A DNA stretch of 64,000 bases from Symbiodinium natans (taxonomy: Eukaryota > Sar > Dinophyceae > Suessiales > Symbiodiniaceae), in assembly GCA_905221605.1 (NCBI GenBank), contig CAJNDS010000257.1, positions 62,001 through 126,000 of the forward strand, in the 5' to 3' direction. How positions within the stretch are numbered: position 1 is the stretch's first letter; every line of letters begins with the position of its first letter. The translations under genes were made by a program, and so were the position numbers. Below are positions 10,341 through 21,493 of the stretch, in pieces. The notes below the pieces were generated by a model. It ran no database searches. It worked only from the letters and a program-made list of their open reading frames with translations, and was not told the DNA's origin.

Positions 10341-11071
10341 CCAGTGAAGGGCCTCTAAGGGCCTCTAAGGGTCTCTGAGGGCAGGCAGTGAAGGGCAGTG
10401 AAGGGCAGTGAAGGGCCTCTGAGACCCTTTATGAAGGGCCTCTAAGGGTCTTTGGGCTGAGGGCAGGGAAGAGTGAAGGGCCTTTAAGGGCTTTTAAGGG
10501 TCTCTAGGCTGAGGGCAGTGAAGGGCAGTGAAGGGCCTTTAAGGGTCTCTGGGCTGCGTTCTGGGCTGAGGGCAGTGAAGGGCAGGGAAGAGCAGTGAAG
10601 GGCCGCTTAAGAACTTTTAGGGGCCAGTGAAGGGCAGTGAAGGGCCTCTAAGGATCTCTGGTGAGGGCAGTGAGGGGCAGTGAAGGGCCTCTAAGGGTCT
10701 CTGGGCTGGGGGCAGTGAAGGGCAGGGAAGGGCAGTGAAGGGCCTCTAAGGGCAGGGAAGGGCAGTGAAGGGTGTCTAAGGGCTTTTAAGGGTCTGCAGG
10801 GCCTCTAAGGCTCTCTGGGCTGAGAGCAGTGAAGGGCAGTGAAGGGCCTACAAGGGCCTCTAAGGGCCTCTAAGGGTCTTTGGGCTGAGGGCAGTGAAGG
10901 GCAGTGAAGGGCCTCTAAGGGCTCTAAGGGCGGGCAGTCAAGGGCGGTGAAGGGCCTCTAAGGGTCTTTGGGCTGAGGGCAGTGAAGGGCAGTGAAGGGC
11001 CTCTAAGGGCCTCTAAGGACCTCTGGGCGGGCAGTGAAGGGCAGTGAAGGGCTTCTAAGGGTCTCTGGGCT
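10341..11071. repeat. Minisatellite of GGGCAGTGAA and GGGCCTCTAA units
   Basis: About 730 bases built from interspersed 10-bp blocks (GGGCAGTGAA, GGGCCTCTAA) and a GGGTCTCTGGGCTGAG block, in variable higher-order arrangement. Flanked on both sides by telomere-like TTTAGGG sequence. No gene. Confidence 0.9.
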
Positions 11072-11187
11072 GGTTTAGGGTTTGGGTTAAGGGTTTTGGG
11101 TTTAGGGTTTGGGGTTTAGGGTTTGGGGTTTAGGGTTTGGGGTTTAGGGTTTGGGGTTTAGGGTTTAGGGTTTGGGGTTTAGGGTTG
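11072..11187. repeat. Interstitial telomere-like array (TTTAGGG/TTTGGGG)
   Basis: Roughly 16 seven-base units, with an alternating TTTAGGG-TTTGGGG pattern in the centre. TTTAGGG is the plant-type telomere repeat and has been reported in dinoflagellates. Confidence 0.85.
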
Positions 11188-11313
11188 AAGGCAAGGCCAG
11201 TGCAGGCCCCGGCAAACGCTCACCTGCGCAGGCAAGCGTCTCGCAAAGGCAGGAGCTGCGGGCGCTCACCTGTGCAGGCAAGCGCCGCCACCAGCAAAAC
11301 CGCGCGTTATTCG
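11184..11313. repeat. Array-linked repeat, copy 1
   Basis: Starts GTTGAAGGCAAGGCCAGTGC directly after the telomere-like array and ends GCGCGTTATTCGT. A second copy at 15195-15359 also follows a telomere-like array. It contains internal repeats of GTGCAGGCAAGCG. Confidence 0.85.
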
Positions 11314-12451
11314 TGCGATAACAGACCCGCAGTGGCAAAGGGATGTTACAGGTCAGACTTCCCAAAGGAGAGGAAAGACGTGCGTATGCCCCATGGTGGT
11401 CAGCCAGTGGGAACTTAACAGCAAGAACTATCAAGGCAAGACCGGCCCAGGGCACTCCATGGTGGTCAGCCAGTGGAGCAGCCCCGAGCGAAAGATCCTC
11501 CGCTCACCCTGGCTTGCAGCTGCGCCCTGGATAGATGTCTGCGCACAAGCAAAGTCTCATCAGACGGCCAGAGGTGAGCGTCATCAGCACGTTGTGCTGT
11601 TTGATTGCACCGGGACTTCAACGACGACTTCGAGTACTAAGTGCGTGGAGTTACCTAGTCTTGCTTTTGTTTCTTCTGTTTCTTTGGTTCTTGGGTGGTT
11701 GCGTGGTGTGTTTGGTGGTTTGAGCGCGCTGACTTTGTTTTACCTGTTATGTCGAGCCCAACAAGACCAACCTACTGCGCTACTGATGTAGTAAAGAGGC
11801 GTCAGTCCAAAAAAAAAAAATGTCGCAAAGCCCTTCGCAACTCGCTCAGCGAAGTACTTAGTGGAGGAGGTTGCCGAGGTCTTCAAGGCCGATTTTTGGC
11901 GATGCAGAGGCTTTACATTTGTTGCGGGGCGCAGGCGCGGCCGGCCGGTGCGCGGCCGGAGGTGTTCAAGCTTATCCGTGCACTGCTTGGTGGCCTAGCT
12001 GTGTATGGTTGTAGCAACAGCCATGCGCGGGGTTAAAGCTTTGGGTGCAAGAAACCAGTCATGCCTTCAGTCAGGTATTTGGGTTAAGTCTGACATGAAC
12101 CCTGAGGTAGGAAGTCAGTCTTGTTCTATGGCAAGTTGTGACGTGGACGGCGAAGCTAGGCAGACGTAGATTCCTTTTTCTAAACCCGATTGGTGAAAGA
12201 CCAATGTGTACCTTGACGTTCTCGGTTAGCGACCATTGATTCGTATGGCAGGCATGCCCCAGCTTTGGCGCTCCGGTTGACACAGGTCCTCGCCAGAAGC
12301 AGAGAACACCTCTTGCGTCCTTCACCCTTTAGGGGACCGCCGGTAGTATAATACTGACATTGGCGTGCGGTGATTGGGTGGCGGGTTTCCTGCACCTGTC
12401 CTTTAATAACTTTGTAAATTGCCAAAGGGTGAATCCAGTCCTGATAAAGGG
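11314..12451. other. No recognisable gene; A12 tract near 11810
   Basis: Several short ORFs, none with a known domain. A 12-base A tract at about 11810-11821 and two copies of CCATGGTGGTCAGCCAGTGG (about 11390 and 11458) are the only notable features. Confidence 0.5.
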
Positions 12452-13080
12452 TTTCCCTGAGTTTCCCTACAGTTTCGCGAGGGTTTCCGCGGGGTTTCTG
12501 GGGGTTTCCGTGGGTTTCCTTAGATTTCGTGCATGTGTTAAAACCTATTGGATGGTTTTGGTAGGTTCCTCAAGGGTTTCGTGAGGGTTTCCGTGGGATT
12601 TCGTGCAGTTTTTGAACTTTCCGGAGGTTTTCCTTGAATTTCTCTAAAGTTTTGTGAGGGTTTCCGCGGATGTCCGTGGGTTTTGTCAAGTTTTGCCTTG
12701 GTTTTTTAAAAGCTTTCAGATGGTTTCCCTGGGGTTTTCTAAGGTTTGCGGGGTTTCAGTGGGTTTTGTTAGATTTTGCGTAGGTTTTTGAAGCTCTCGG
12801 AAGGTTTTTCTAATGTCTTTTGAAGGTGACCGTGGGTTTTCCATGGTTTTTGACAGCTTTGAAGGGGTTTCCGTGGGTTTCTTAGGGCTGTGTGAGGGTT
12901 TCCGCGGGGTTTCTGTGGGTTTTCTTATATAGGTCGTGCGCAGGTCTTTGAAGCTTCCAGTGGAGCTTTGTGAGGGTTCCTGCAAAATCTCCGCGGGGTT
13001 TCGATTGGTTTTCTCATGCTTTGCGCGGCTTTGGAAAAAGATGTCAGAAGCTTCAGCGAGGGTTTCCATGAGCTTCCATG
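12452..13080. repeat. Degenerate GGGTTTCCGYGGGTTT minisatellite
   Basis: The blocks GGGTTTCC, CGTGGGTTT and GAGGGTTTCCGCG recur every 25-40 bases across more than 600 bases, with much divergence. The long frame on the minus strand (12716-13087) is a by-product of this repeat. Confidence 0.8.
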
Positions 13081-13560
13081 GCACCATGGATTTCCTCAGC
13101 GTTACTTCAAGCTTTGGAATTTGTCACATGATGCGGTCGGCGCTCGTCCAGATAGGCAAGATGCAAGCGGCGCAGTGTGTCGTGCGGCTTTGCAGCGCTG
13201 CCAGGTGAGGTTGTGGAGGTGGATACTGATGGCAGGGAGAATCAGAAGTGACGCGGCCAGGCAGCCAGGAGCCGCTGGGGCTAACCCAGCTGTATTTTTC
13301 CGCAGGAGTAGGTTTTCCATATGTGCTCCGGGTCTTTGCGCAGGAAATTGTTCCGAGGCCAGATTCTGGGTCCGCTTTTGTGTGCAAAAGTCACGTCCGC
13401 TTGTGCGTGGCCTCCCCGGTGCCCGTTTCTATTATGTTGATCACTTCCGCAAGAAAGCTGCCTGTGGGGGGTCGTTGTTCTTTAAAAAAAAAATTCTCCA
13501 CGCTAGGAGCTTGCCTGTAGGTCAGAGTTGCTGTGGGGAACTCGAAAAATGCAGATTTAG

Positions 13561-13605
13561 CGACACCAAAATTGGGGCCGCCAGGCGGCCCCAATTTTGG
13601 GGTCG
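13561..13605. repeat. Near-perfect palindrome
   Basis: Arms 13566-13582 and 13584-13600 are perfect 17-bp complements around a single central A. With one mismatch the arms extend to 22 bp. The core of each arm is AATTGGGGCCGCC. Confidence 0.9.
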
Positions 13606-13668
13606 CAGTTCCAGCCTTTTCATGTATTTACACATTATAATAAGGGAAGCTGGGTGCATTTCGTGGCC

Positions 13669-13712
13669 CTATTTTTGGGGCCGCGAGATGGCCCCATTTT
13701 TGGGGTCGCAAG
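13669..13712. repeat. Diverged inverted repeat related to 13561-13605
   Basis: TTTTTGGGGCC and GGCCCCATTTTTGGGGTCG surround a short spacer. The same motif family as the palindrome about 100 bases upstream. Confidence 0.65.
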
Positions 13713-13915
13713 TTTGAGCCCTGGGCTCACGCAGCTGGGTCTCGTCAGCATGCCTGCGCCTGCCCTTGTTCCAGGAACCTTGGGGAGCAGCGTGCAGAAC
13801 ATAAGCTTGGGGATCAGGGGCTTGTCCGAAGCAGCTGCTTGCTTTTGTAATGCTGCAGCAGAAAGGGAGCTGCAACGGTACACCTGATGCGGGACCCACA
13901 GCAAAGTGTAAGGCC

Positions 13916-14357
13916 TAATCACTTCTGGGCCTGCTGGAGAAGGTTGAAGCAGCAGTTTCTCACATGCCTTCTGGGCCTTCTGGCGAAGGTTCCGGCAGCC
14001 GTTTGCGGGGCCTAATCACTTCTGGGCCTTCTGGAGAAGTTTTAGGCAGCAGTTTAAAAGGTCCACTGACTGCTGGGCCTTCCGGAGAAGTTTTAGGCAG
14101 CAGTTTAAGATGCCCAATCACTTCTGAGCCTTCCAGGGAGGGTTGAGCAGTTTGAGAAGCCTAATCACTTCTGGGCCTTCAGGCAACTGTTTGGGCAGCA
14201 GTTTGAGGCCTAGTCATTTCTGGGCCTTCTGAAGATATTTGAGGCATCAGTTTGAGAGAAAGCACTTCTGGGCCTTTCGGAGGCGGTTTGGGCAGCAATT
14301 TAAGAGGTCTAATCATTCTGGGCCTGCTGGAGAAGACTTAGGCATCAGTTTAAGAAG
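13916..14357. repeat. ~57-bp tandem repeat, about eight copies
   Basis: Each unit contains TCACTTCTGGGCCTTC, GGAGAAG, GGCAGCAGTTT and AGGCCTAA, with substitutions and small indels. Confidence 0.85.
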
Positions 14358-14526
14358 CTTACTCCCTTATCACAGAGGCCGTAAAGACCGTTCGTTTGTT
14401 AATCGCCTTTGGTTTGCGGCCAGCAGACCTCAACAGTGCGATTCTAAGCCCTTCTACACCCAAAACGCAGGACAACGTGCAGAATTGCGTCTTACACAGA
14501 CGGATGAGTTGCGACTTACACAGACG

Positions 14527-14816
14527 CATAAGGCTTGCGCACCTTGAGCCTGTGCACAGCCTGTGCATGTGCGGCACCTGCAAGCACGCCTGACCAGAAA
14601 GGGCCTGTGCAGCTTGAGTCTGTGCATTTGCGGACACCTGCAAGCACGTCTGACCCGGAAGGGCGTGCGCCTTAAGTGTGTTGGCGCCTGCGAGCACGCC
14701 TGACCCAAAAGAGCCTGTGCACCTTGAGCCTGTGCCCTTTGCTGGCACCAGTAAGCACGCCTGACCTGGAAGAGTCTGTGCACCTTGAGCCTGTGCATGT
14801 GCGGGCCCAGAAACTG
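14527..14816. repeat. ~70-bp tandem repeat, about four copies
   Basis: Units contain CACCTTGAGCCTGTGCA, then GCACCTGCAAGCACGCCTGACC and GAAAGGGCCTGTG. Confidence 0.85.
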
Positions 14817-14940
14817 TTCGGAAAAACCCCAAAAAGGCGCAGAAACTTTCCGGAAGAAGCCCAAAAAAGCTCGGAAACTGTCCGGAAGAAGGCCCACAAA
14901 GGCTTAGAAACTGTCCGAGAGAAGCTTAAAAAGGCTCACT
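14817..14940. repeat. ~33-bp tandem repeat, four copies
   Basis: GAAACTGTCCGGAAGAAG followed by CCCAAAAAGGCT recurs four times, directly after the 70-bp repeat. Confidence 0.8.
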
Positions 14941-15150
14941 GTCCGTGAGGAGCCACTGGCAACTTGGAGGGTTTAGAGCCCCCCATACTGGGAGGGGTTA
15001 GGGGACACCTTGCAAGCAAAGCTTGGTTTACGGGTTATGAAAATGCGACCAAGCTGGCGACCCCTCAGGGGTGTGCCTGCAGGCCCGATCAGCCTAGATC
15101 GGGCCTGCGTGGTCTCGTTGAGCGCCTGCGCCCACAGAGGGGTGGTGGGC

Positions 15151-15198
15151 GGGTTTAGGGTTTAGAGTGGGGGGTTTAGGGTTTAGGGTTTGGGGTTG
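15151..15198. repeat. Telomere-like block (TTTAGGG)
   Basis: Five to six TTTAGGG-type units with a TTTGGGG variant, again immediately upstream of the array-linked repeat. Confidence 0.8.
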
Positions 15199-15359
15199 AA
15201 GGCAAGGCCAGTGCAGGCCGCGGCAAACGCTCGCCTGCGCAGGCAAGCGTCCCGCAAAGGCAGGAGCTGCGGCCACTCATCTGTGCAGGCAAGCGTCTTG
15301 CAAAGGTGGGAACTGCGGCCAGGCAAGCGCCGCCGCCACCAGAACTGCGCGTTATTCGT
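15195..15359. repeat. Array-linked repeat, copy 2
   Basis: Diverged copy of 11184-11313 carrying about 35 extra bases. Both copies share the GTTGAAGGC start and GCGCGTTATTCGT end. Confidence 0.85.
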
Positions 15360-15739
15360 TGCAGATCAAGGAGCACCTGCGTCAAAGTTCAACGCTGGCA
15401 CACCTTGGGGAACCGGGCATAAGCCTCATGGAAGCATGCCAACGCTCCCCGCTTTTCCCCCTTGCAGGCGACCTACAGTTATGGGACATGACGCACTTCA
15501 AACAATTTTTAGTGGCGCACTTGGGTGCCCTGCGCAGGTTCTTTGATGTCATCACAACTAATTGCTCGACTGGCCCGACCTTCGGAGTATGTGTCTTCGT
15601 CACTTGCAAGGCATCCTGTTTCCTGTATGACTCTGAGCGGGCTTCGCTCGTGCCACATCTTCACTCGCCAGAGGCTTGGGGCCCCTGATCATCTTGGCAC
15701 CTACCTGCGTATGGCGACGGGCTTGGAGCGTGCTTCCAA

Positions 15740-17253
15740 ATGGCTGCCTGTGCCACTCACTTCATTGACGGGCGTGAAGCGTCCCACTACGCCGACAAGG
15801 CAGTGGCAGACGACCTGGCACAGGGTTTTGATCTTGTGGGGCATTTGGACCTTCCGGCAGGCTGGTCCACCGACTTTCGTCCAGCATTCCTTTCCCTGAA
15901 GGACCTGTCCCAACTGACACAGGAGACCAACCACCAGGTCATCAAGGAAGTTGAGGACTCATCTCAGTTCCTGGAAGAACTGTGGCAGAAAAGTCTCGAT
16001 GAAGTATCAAAAGGCTGGTCGGAAGGACCTTTCCGAGAACAGGACCTGCCACAAGGAGCTGTAATCAGCAAACGTTTTGCAATCCAGCAAGGGAACAAGG
16101 TCAGGCCGATCGACGACCTGTCCCAGAGCCACATCAACGAGGCACTCAACATGGCTTACGTGGCTGTCAAGGACCCCAGTTCGGGGGAGGTTCGCTTCTT
16201 CAGGCTTCTTTGCCTTCCATTCGGCGCCGTGGCGGCGGTCCATGCGTTCATCAGGGTCAGCTTGGCTATTTGTCATATAGGAAACACGTTTTGGCACTTG
16301 CCTTGGAGCTCGTTTTACGATGACTTCACGTTGTTGTCAACACGACAGCTGGCCACTAGCGCAGAGGCCAGTGCATGTTTTCTGCTAGACTTGCTCGGCT
16401 TTGAGTTTGACAGAGACGGAGACAAGGCTGCGCCGTTCCAGGAGGTCTTCAGATCTTTGGGGGTCGAATTTGACCTTACAGACAGCAACAAGCAGATATT
16501 TAGGATCCAGAATACAGCAGAGCGGACCAAAAGTCTCGTTGAAGACCTGGCAGCCTTTCAGGAGCAAGGAGCCTCAAGCCCTAAGACCTGGAATCGACTG
16601 AGGGGAAGGCTGCACTTTGTGGCGGGCCAACTCTCTGGGCGCTTGCCAAAAACCAAGCCTCCCTTTGCGCAGCACTGCAGGGGCTACGACATTACATAGC
16701 CGAAGCGTCGCCGAGAACGGTACGAGCCCAGACCTCAGAGACGGTGTACGCTTTTACGGACGCCTCGCAAGAAGGACTCCAAGGCCTCGAAATGGGTCTG
16801 GGAGCAGTCCTGTTCAATCAGGAGGGGCAGATCCTGTGCTGGTTTGGCATTGTGTTGCCGCATGACCTTGCTGAGAAACTCCTGCAAGGAAAGTCTAAAG
16901 TCATCAACGAGCTCGAGAGCATAGCTGTTCTCCTGCTCTTCATTCTAGCCCGAGAGTTTCTCCGGGGGAAACACGTGATGTGCTACTTAGACAATGAAGC
17001 AGCGCGCATAACGCTCCTCAAGCTGACCAGCGATTCAGAGGTTTTGACCCTCTTGAGCAATGCTTGCGCATTGTTGGAACAGGAGCTTGAGATGATTCCG
17101 TTCTACGCTCGGGTACCGAGCAAATCCAACGTGGCGGATGCTCCGTCCCGCCTTGACTTTACAGGGTTGCCGCACAATTGCAGGTTCCAAGACCAGGTGC
17201 TTCTCGCGGAAATGGCCAAGCTGGTAAACTCGCTAGTCGGGCGCTGGGCCTGA
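15740..17253 (+). pseudogene. Reverse transcriptase-RNase H, one frameshift (retroelement fragment)
   Basis: Two frames together encode RT then RNase H. From ATG 15740: RT fingers/palm motif KVRPIDDLSQSHINEALN, then LCLPFGAV, then the catalytic FYDDF at about 16313-16327, then a connection ending RLHFVAGQLSGRL. Near 16647-16652, at a CAAAAAC run, coding moves to the -1 frame, which continues to 17253 with the RNase H residues FTDAS (about 16753), INELES, CYLDNEA and a terminal ADAPSR. The layout (RT directly joined to RNase H, no integrase seen) and motifs resemble the DIRS/Ngaro-like and related RT families frequent in dinoflagellates. The exact family is not settled because no tyrosine recombinase is visible. 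The frameshift and the lack of clear 5' coding sequence suggest an inactive copy. Confidence 0.8.
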
Positions 17254-17300
17254 AACCCCCATGACCAAGGAAGGGACTTGCATTCTCCCCGACCAAGAGA

Positions 17301-17561
17301 GGGAGATTTCGTTTCTCACACACCTGCAGAGGACAGATCTCGGATGGAAGCAGACATGGCAAATCCCCTTCCTTGGAAAAGATGCCAGTGCTTAAGCTTC
17401 AGTCTTGTTAGCGTGAGGGTGCATGTCATTGCAGTCTGTGCATGTGAATTGCATTGCTGTGCATGGGACACCAATGAATGAGCATAGCATCGATAGATTG
17501 TCCTGTACTTTCAGCCAGGAAATGTTTTCATACATTTGAAACATTTTTGTTTGGAAAATAA
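17301..17561. repeat. 261-bp direct repeat, copy 1
   Basis: Matches 18142-18402 with one mismatch seen (AAAAGATG versus ACAAGATG). It begins 48 bases after the RT-RNase H stop codon and ends in TTGGAAAATAA, so it may be the element's 3' region. Confidence 0.9.
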
Positions 17562-17621
17562 GGTAATCGTGCTGCAAGTACAAACCTTTATTTTCCGGAG
17601 AAAAATTTTCGAATTCTCCGA

Positions 17622-18065
17622 ATGAGAAAGTTTTTCGGCTCAGACGAAGAGAGGCCACAGCCTTCTCAGTCACAACCCTCGTGGAGAGGGTCGGGAAAAT
17701 TTTTCTGCCCACCCACCCACTCCAATAGCGCCTTACATTTGGCAGTTGGGATGAAACGTGATGCCGGAACAGCGGGTCCTGATGAAGACACGAACAGAGA
17801 ATCAAGGATCCAATGGCTGGCAGTGATGGTAACCAATGTGCCGGTTGTGGATGTTGTGCTTTGTAGAGTGGCGACCACAGGAACAGTTGACGACGTCAAG
17901 TTTGCGGTTGCTGACGATGTGTGGCATCGCTCTGGGCATGACTTACGTACTTCCAGTTGCCGCTTGGAAATGCAGGGTCGTCATGTGCCTTTCAGCACGA
18001 ACCTCAACGATCTACCGGTGCACCTTGGAACGTGTGTGCACTTCGTTGTTCAACTCAACCATTGA
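17622..18065 (+). CDS. Unrecognised 147-codon ORF between two direct repeats
   Basis: ATG 17622 to the stop at 18063-18065. The middle and end look protein-like (NVPVVDVVLCRVATTG, HVPFSTNLNDLPVHLG). No family is recognised. It lies wholly inside the DNA bounded by the two 261-bp repeats, so it could be part of the adjacent retroelement or a chance frame. Confidence 0.25.
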   Translation: MRKFFGSDEERPQPSQSQPSWRGSGKFFCPPTHSNSALHLAVGMKRDAGTAGPDEDTNRESRIQWLAVMVTNVPVVDVVLCRVATTGTVDDVKFAVADDVWHRSGHDLRTSSCRLEMQGRHVPFSTNLNDLPVHLGTCVHFVVQLNH

Positions 18066-18141
18066 CAGGCCGCTCACTTAGGCGGAACCTCTGAGTGCAG
18101 CAGAGAACTCTGCTTTCAGCACTTTGTGTAGTGTTTCACGG

Positions 18142-18402
18142 GGGAGATTTCGTTTCTCACACACCTGCAGAGGACAGATCTCGGATGGAAGCAGACATGG
18201 CAAATCCCCTTCCTTGGACAAGATGCCAGTGCTTAAGCTTCAGTCTTGTTAGCGTGAGGGTGCATGTCATTGCAGTCTGTGCATGTGAATTGCATTGCTG
18301 TGCATGGGACACCAATGAATGAGCATAGCATCGATAGATTGTCCTGTACTTTCAGCCAGGAAATGTTTTCATACATTTGAAACATTTTTGTTTGGAAAAT
18401 AA
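18142..18402. repeat. 261-bp direct repeat, copy 2
   Basis: Direct copy of 17301-17561, 841 bases downstream. Followed within 40 bases by a telomere-like block. Confidence 0.9.
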
Positions 18403-18440
18403 AAGGTTGAAAATTACAAGAAATCAACCTCCAGAATAGA

Positions 18441-18507
18441 GGGTTTAGGGTTTTAGGGTTTGAGGCTTGGGGCTTAGGGTTTAGGGTTGAGGGTTTTGGC
18501 TTGGGGT
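18441..18507. repeat. Telomere-like block (TTTAGGG, degenerate)
   Basis: GGGTTTAGGGTTTTAGGGTTT and several G/T-rich variants. Confidence 0.75.
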
Positions 18508-19918
18508 CATTGGAGCTTTAAGTTCATTGAACCCATTACAAAACAGGTTTAAGTAAATTTCAGAAATATAACAAGAGAAAGAGTACGGGACAAGCCCAAG
18601 GGACACCAACTTCGCTGGTGCAGTTATGGCGCATTTCTTTGTTTCTGGTCTTCCCCTTCCTCAGAAAGCCAACTTGTTCCAATATTTTCTAACTTCTAAC
18701 TTTTCTGACTTATCTTAACTTGTCTAAGGTGGTTATAACCTTTATAAGTCCTCCTAAGCCAATGACGTATTTGAAGGAAGCTTGCGCAGCTTTGAAAATG
18801 CGGGAGGGTTGGAGGGGCCGCAGTCCCTCCCCACCGCCGGTGCAAACACAGTGCTCACGTGATAGGCTTTTGAAACAACTCATCTCTGCGTGAAGCAGCG
18901 AACCTGTTTCGGATCCATGCAGCATGTGCAAGACCATGCGAAGAGAGGATGTCCAGAAGTGCTTGAGTTGTAGGAATGTGTGTCTGGAAGCTGTAGGAGT
19001 GACTGTGCACGTTTATTTAGTGTAGTTGGGTTGTTCCGAGAACTCCACTGACCCAACCTTGGAACCTCCTCCAATACATCGGCTTACCGGTGTCCGGCAG
19101 ACCCCTGCAGAGAGGGGGTCTATCCCCCTGAAGATAGACGGGTAGGGGTAGGGGGCTATACGTTGCTGCACGTTGCAGAGGTTAGTTAACCTTTGCGTGC
19201 TTGGGGCCGTTTTCTGACTCATTGTCTTGTTTTCTGACCCCTCGGTTTTCTGACTCAAGCCTTTCCATTTTCTGACTTGGTCTTCCTTGTTGTCGGACGG
19301 TCTTTGGCTTTTTCGACTCGTTCGACCCTCACTCGCGCTGGGTTGGCTCATCAACACGACTCCGTATTCGCCATCCAGCTTTCGTACATTGGGGTTTTAC
19401 TTTTGGGTGAATTTAGATACATCTAGATTTTGATGTGTATGACCAGTGCCTTGAACTGCATCAAGACTTGGTGCGAAAAGATGCTGAGCCAGTGGCTGGG
19501 ACGTCCCTGACGCCTGTCAACGCAGGAGGTGTGTAGCCATAGCCTTGCCTGAGTCATCCCAACAAGACTTCAGCAAGTTACTAAGAACCTTTACCTGCAA
19601 ATGTTCAGACGAACGTATTTCAACTCACAACTCACTCTTCTACGGTCTGGCATGTAGCTCAAACACGAAAAAAAGCAGCATGACATTGGATGGATCAAGG
19701 ACCGTGCAGAGGTCTTTTGCCTTTGTTTGGATAAATCATTGAATTGAACCTCCACGTTTCGGGCATTTTCGGATCAGTTCACCAGTTATGGATCGTGACC
19801 TGTTATCCCATCTTCGCAACGGCAGACTCGCCTAGCTGCGGACTCCTGAGCGGCGAGGGGGTGTACTAGCCTTTGGGCTCCTAGGGCCTAGGGTTTAGGG
19901 GCCTTCATCCTTGTTGCC
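18508..19918. other. No recognisable gene; TTTTCTGACT repeats
   Basis: Short frames only. TTTTCTGACT recurs at least four times in 19207-19282. The rest shows no repeat or domain I can name. Confidence 0.5.
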
Positions 19919-20133
19919 ATGGCTGGTGATGTGAGACCACCTTCTGACAAAACCCTGTGGCTGCACCCAGTGCACCTGGAAACTTCGCGCCCGACCAGTC
20001 CTGCAACTGCTGACCTGGTCTGCAACCTGAAACAAGAGCCTGAGGGCATTCTGCTTCCCCAAAGGCCAGAGGACAGCCAATTGGCTAGTCTCGCCCTTGC
20101 CGGACACCCTGCTGCGTTGGATTTCGCCGGGCT

Positions 20134-20370
20134 TTGGCAGGGAAAGAGATGGGAGCAGCTGCGGACGCTTACGCCAGGCGCAAAGAAGCACACATGAACA
20201 CTGCTCAGGCCTGCAAAAGTCAGAAAGCTGTGTTCGTGCCCATGGTCGCCACTGGGACCCACTGGGACGTGGGAGAAAGGTGGTGGGCGGGGAGAAGGGC
20301 GCTGTCCATGCCACGCTGCTCCCAGAGCTTTGTGTCCTCGTGCACGGCTTCCGGGCCAGAGCTGCCATGA
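20134..20370 (+). pseudogene. Possible retroelement protein fragment
   Basis: The short frame contains YARRKEAHMNTAQACKSQK and AVFVPMVATGT, which resembles the conserved stretch after the RT domain in several non-LTR-type ORFs (pattern: arginine/lysine-rich helix, TA-x-AC, then FVPLV). The surrounding frames are broken. This is a weak match from memory of family patterns and may be coincidence. It lies upstream of the interrupted RNase H gene at 21494. Confidence 0.25.
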
Positions 20371-21493
20371 GACGCAGGAGTGAAGTCGCTGCCAAGTCGG
20401 CCCACTGGATACCTCGGTCGTGAAGCTTCCTCCCATAGACTCCTTGGCGGCTATTGACTGGATGGGCGGATCTGCTATCTTGTGCTAGTCCGTTCGACTC
20501 ACCTGGTCAAGATTTAGCTCTAGCTAACCCTTTGTCCTCGGCTTTTGTTTGCACTAGCGTTTAGCTTTCCGCCCGAGCCGTGGCTTGTAAGCTTCTTTGA
20601 GACGCATTCTCTTAGAAAGCTGGAGTTCGGCCGGTCAGGTCCGCCCGCTACTCCGGTTCTCACATTGCTTATGCTTGTGCTGAACCTGTTCCTGCTGCCG
20701 CAACTCGTTCCGTCTGCCGCTGCAGTCGCGAACGTGCGCTGCTGGAACGGTCTGCGGCGGTCTGCGTCCAGTTTGTGCGGCAGTCGGTTTGCGCAACATT
20801 GCATTCCGCTGTGTCCGGTTCCGCTGAACCCACGCCTGCTGTCCGCTGACTCAGGCTCTGCGCTGCTGGAACGGTGTACGTCCAGTTGGTGCGGCGCTCG
20901 GTTTGCGCGTTCTCCTGTGTCAGGTTCCATAGAACCCCCGGCTGCTGTCCGCTGACTCAGGCCTGCGCGTCTGGAGCGGCTAGTTCTGTGCCGCGCTTGG
21001 TCTGTGCCAGGCGGCGTTCCGCTGCGTGTCTCCTCTGTACTCTGCCGCTGGCGCAAGGCCAAGCTGTCCGCCTCCGTGGTCTGGATAGGATGGCAATTTG
21101 ATTTCCGCACTTTTACAGTCCGCCTGGACACCGCTAAGCTCCGCCGCCTGTGAAGTGGGCTGTCTTGCCTAAGTGCCCAAATCCAACCCAAGCCGCCCGG
21201 CTTGGGGGGGCGGGCCCATGGAGGTTCGAATGGCGTTTTTCCCAGCTCGGATTGAGGGGCTCGGAGCGTCGAACTCTTGCCGGACCTCCCCAATGACGCA
21301 AGCGGAGGGGGGAAGAGATGGCGGGAGGGAACGTTTCCGTTGGCCGGAGTGCACCCCAGGCCGTCCACTCACTCACTCACATTCCGCTGTCTGCGCAAGC
21401 CTGCGAACGCCTTGAGACGGCACTCTCGGATGATCTTCAGATCATTGCGCCCTCTGGTCTGGCTGCTGTTTTCAAGGGTCCCGGCTGTTCCGT

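Noticed and set aside
16640-16655. Possible programmed -1 frameshift in the RT-RNase H gene
   Set aside because: The site is CCAAAAACC, which does not fit X XXY YYZ in the RT frame. A homopolymer indel is simpler.
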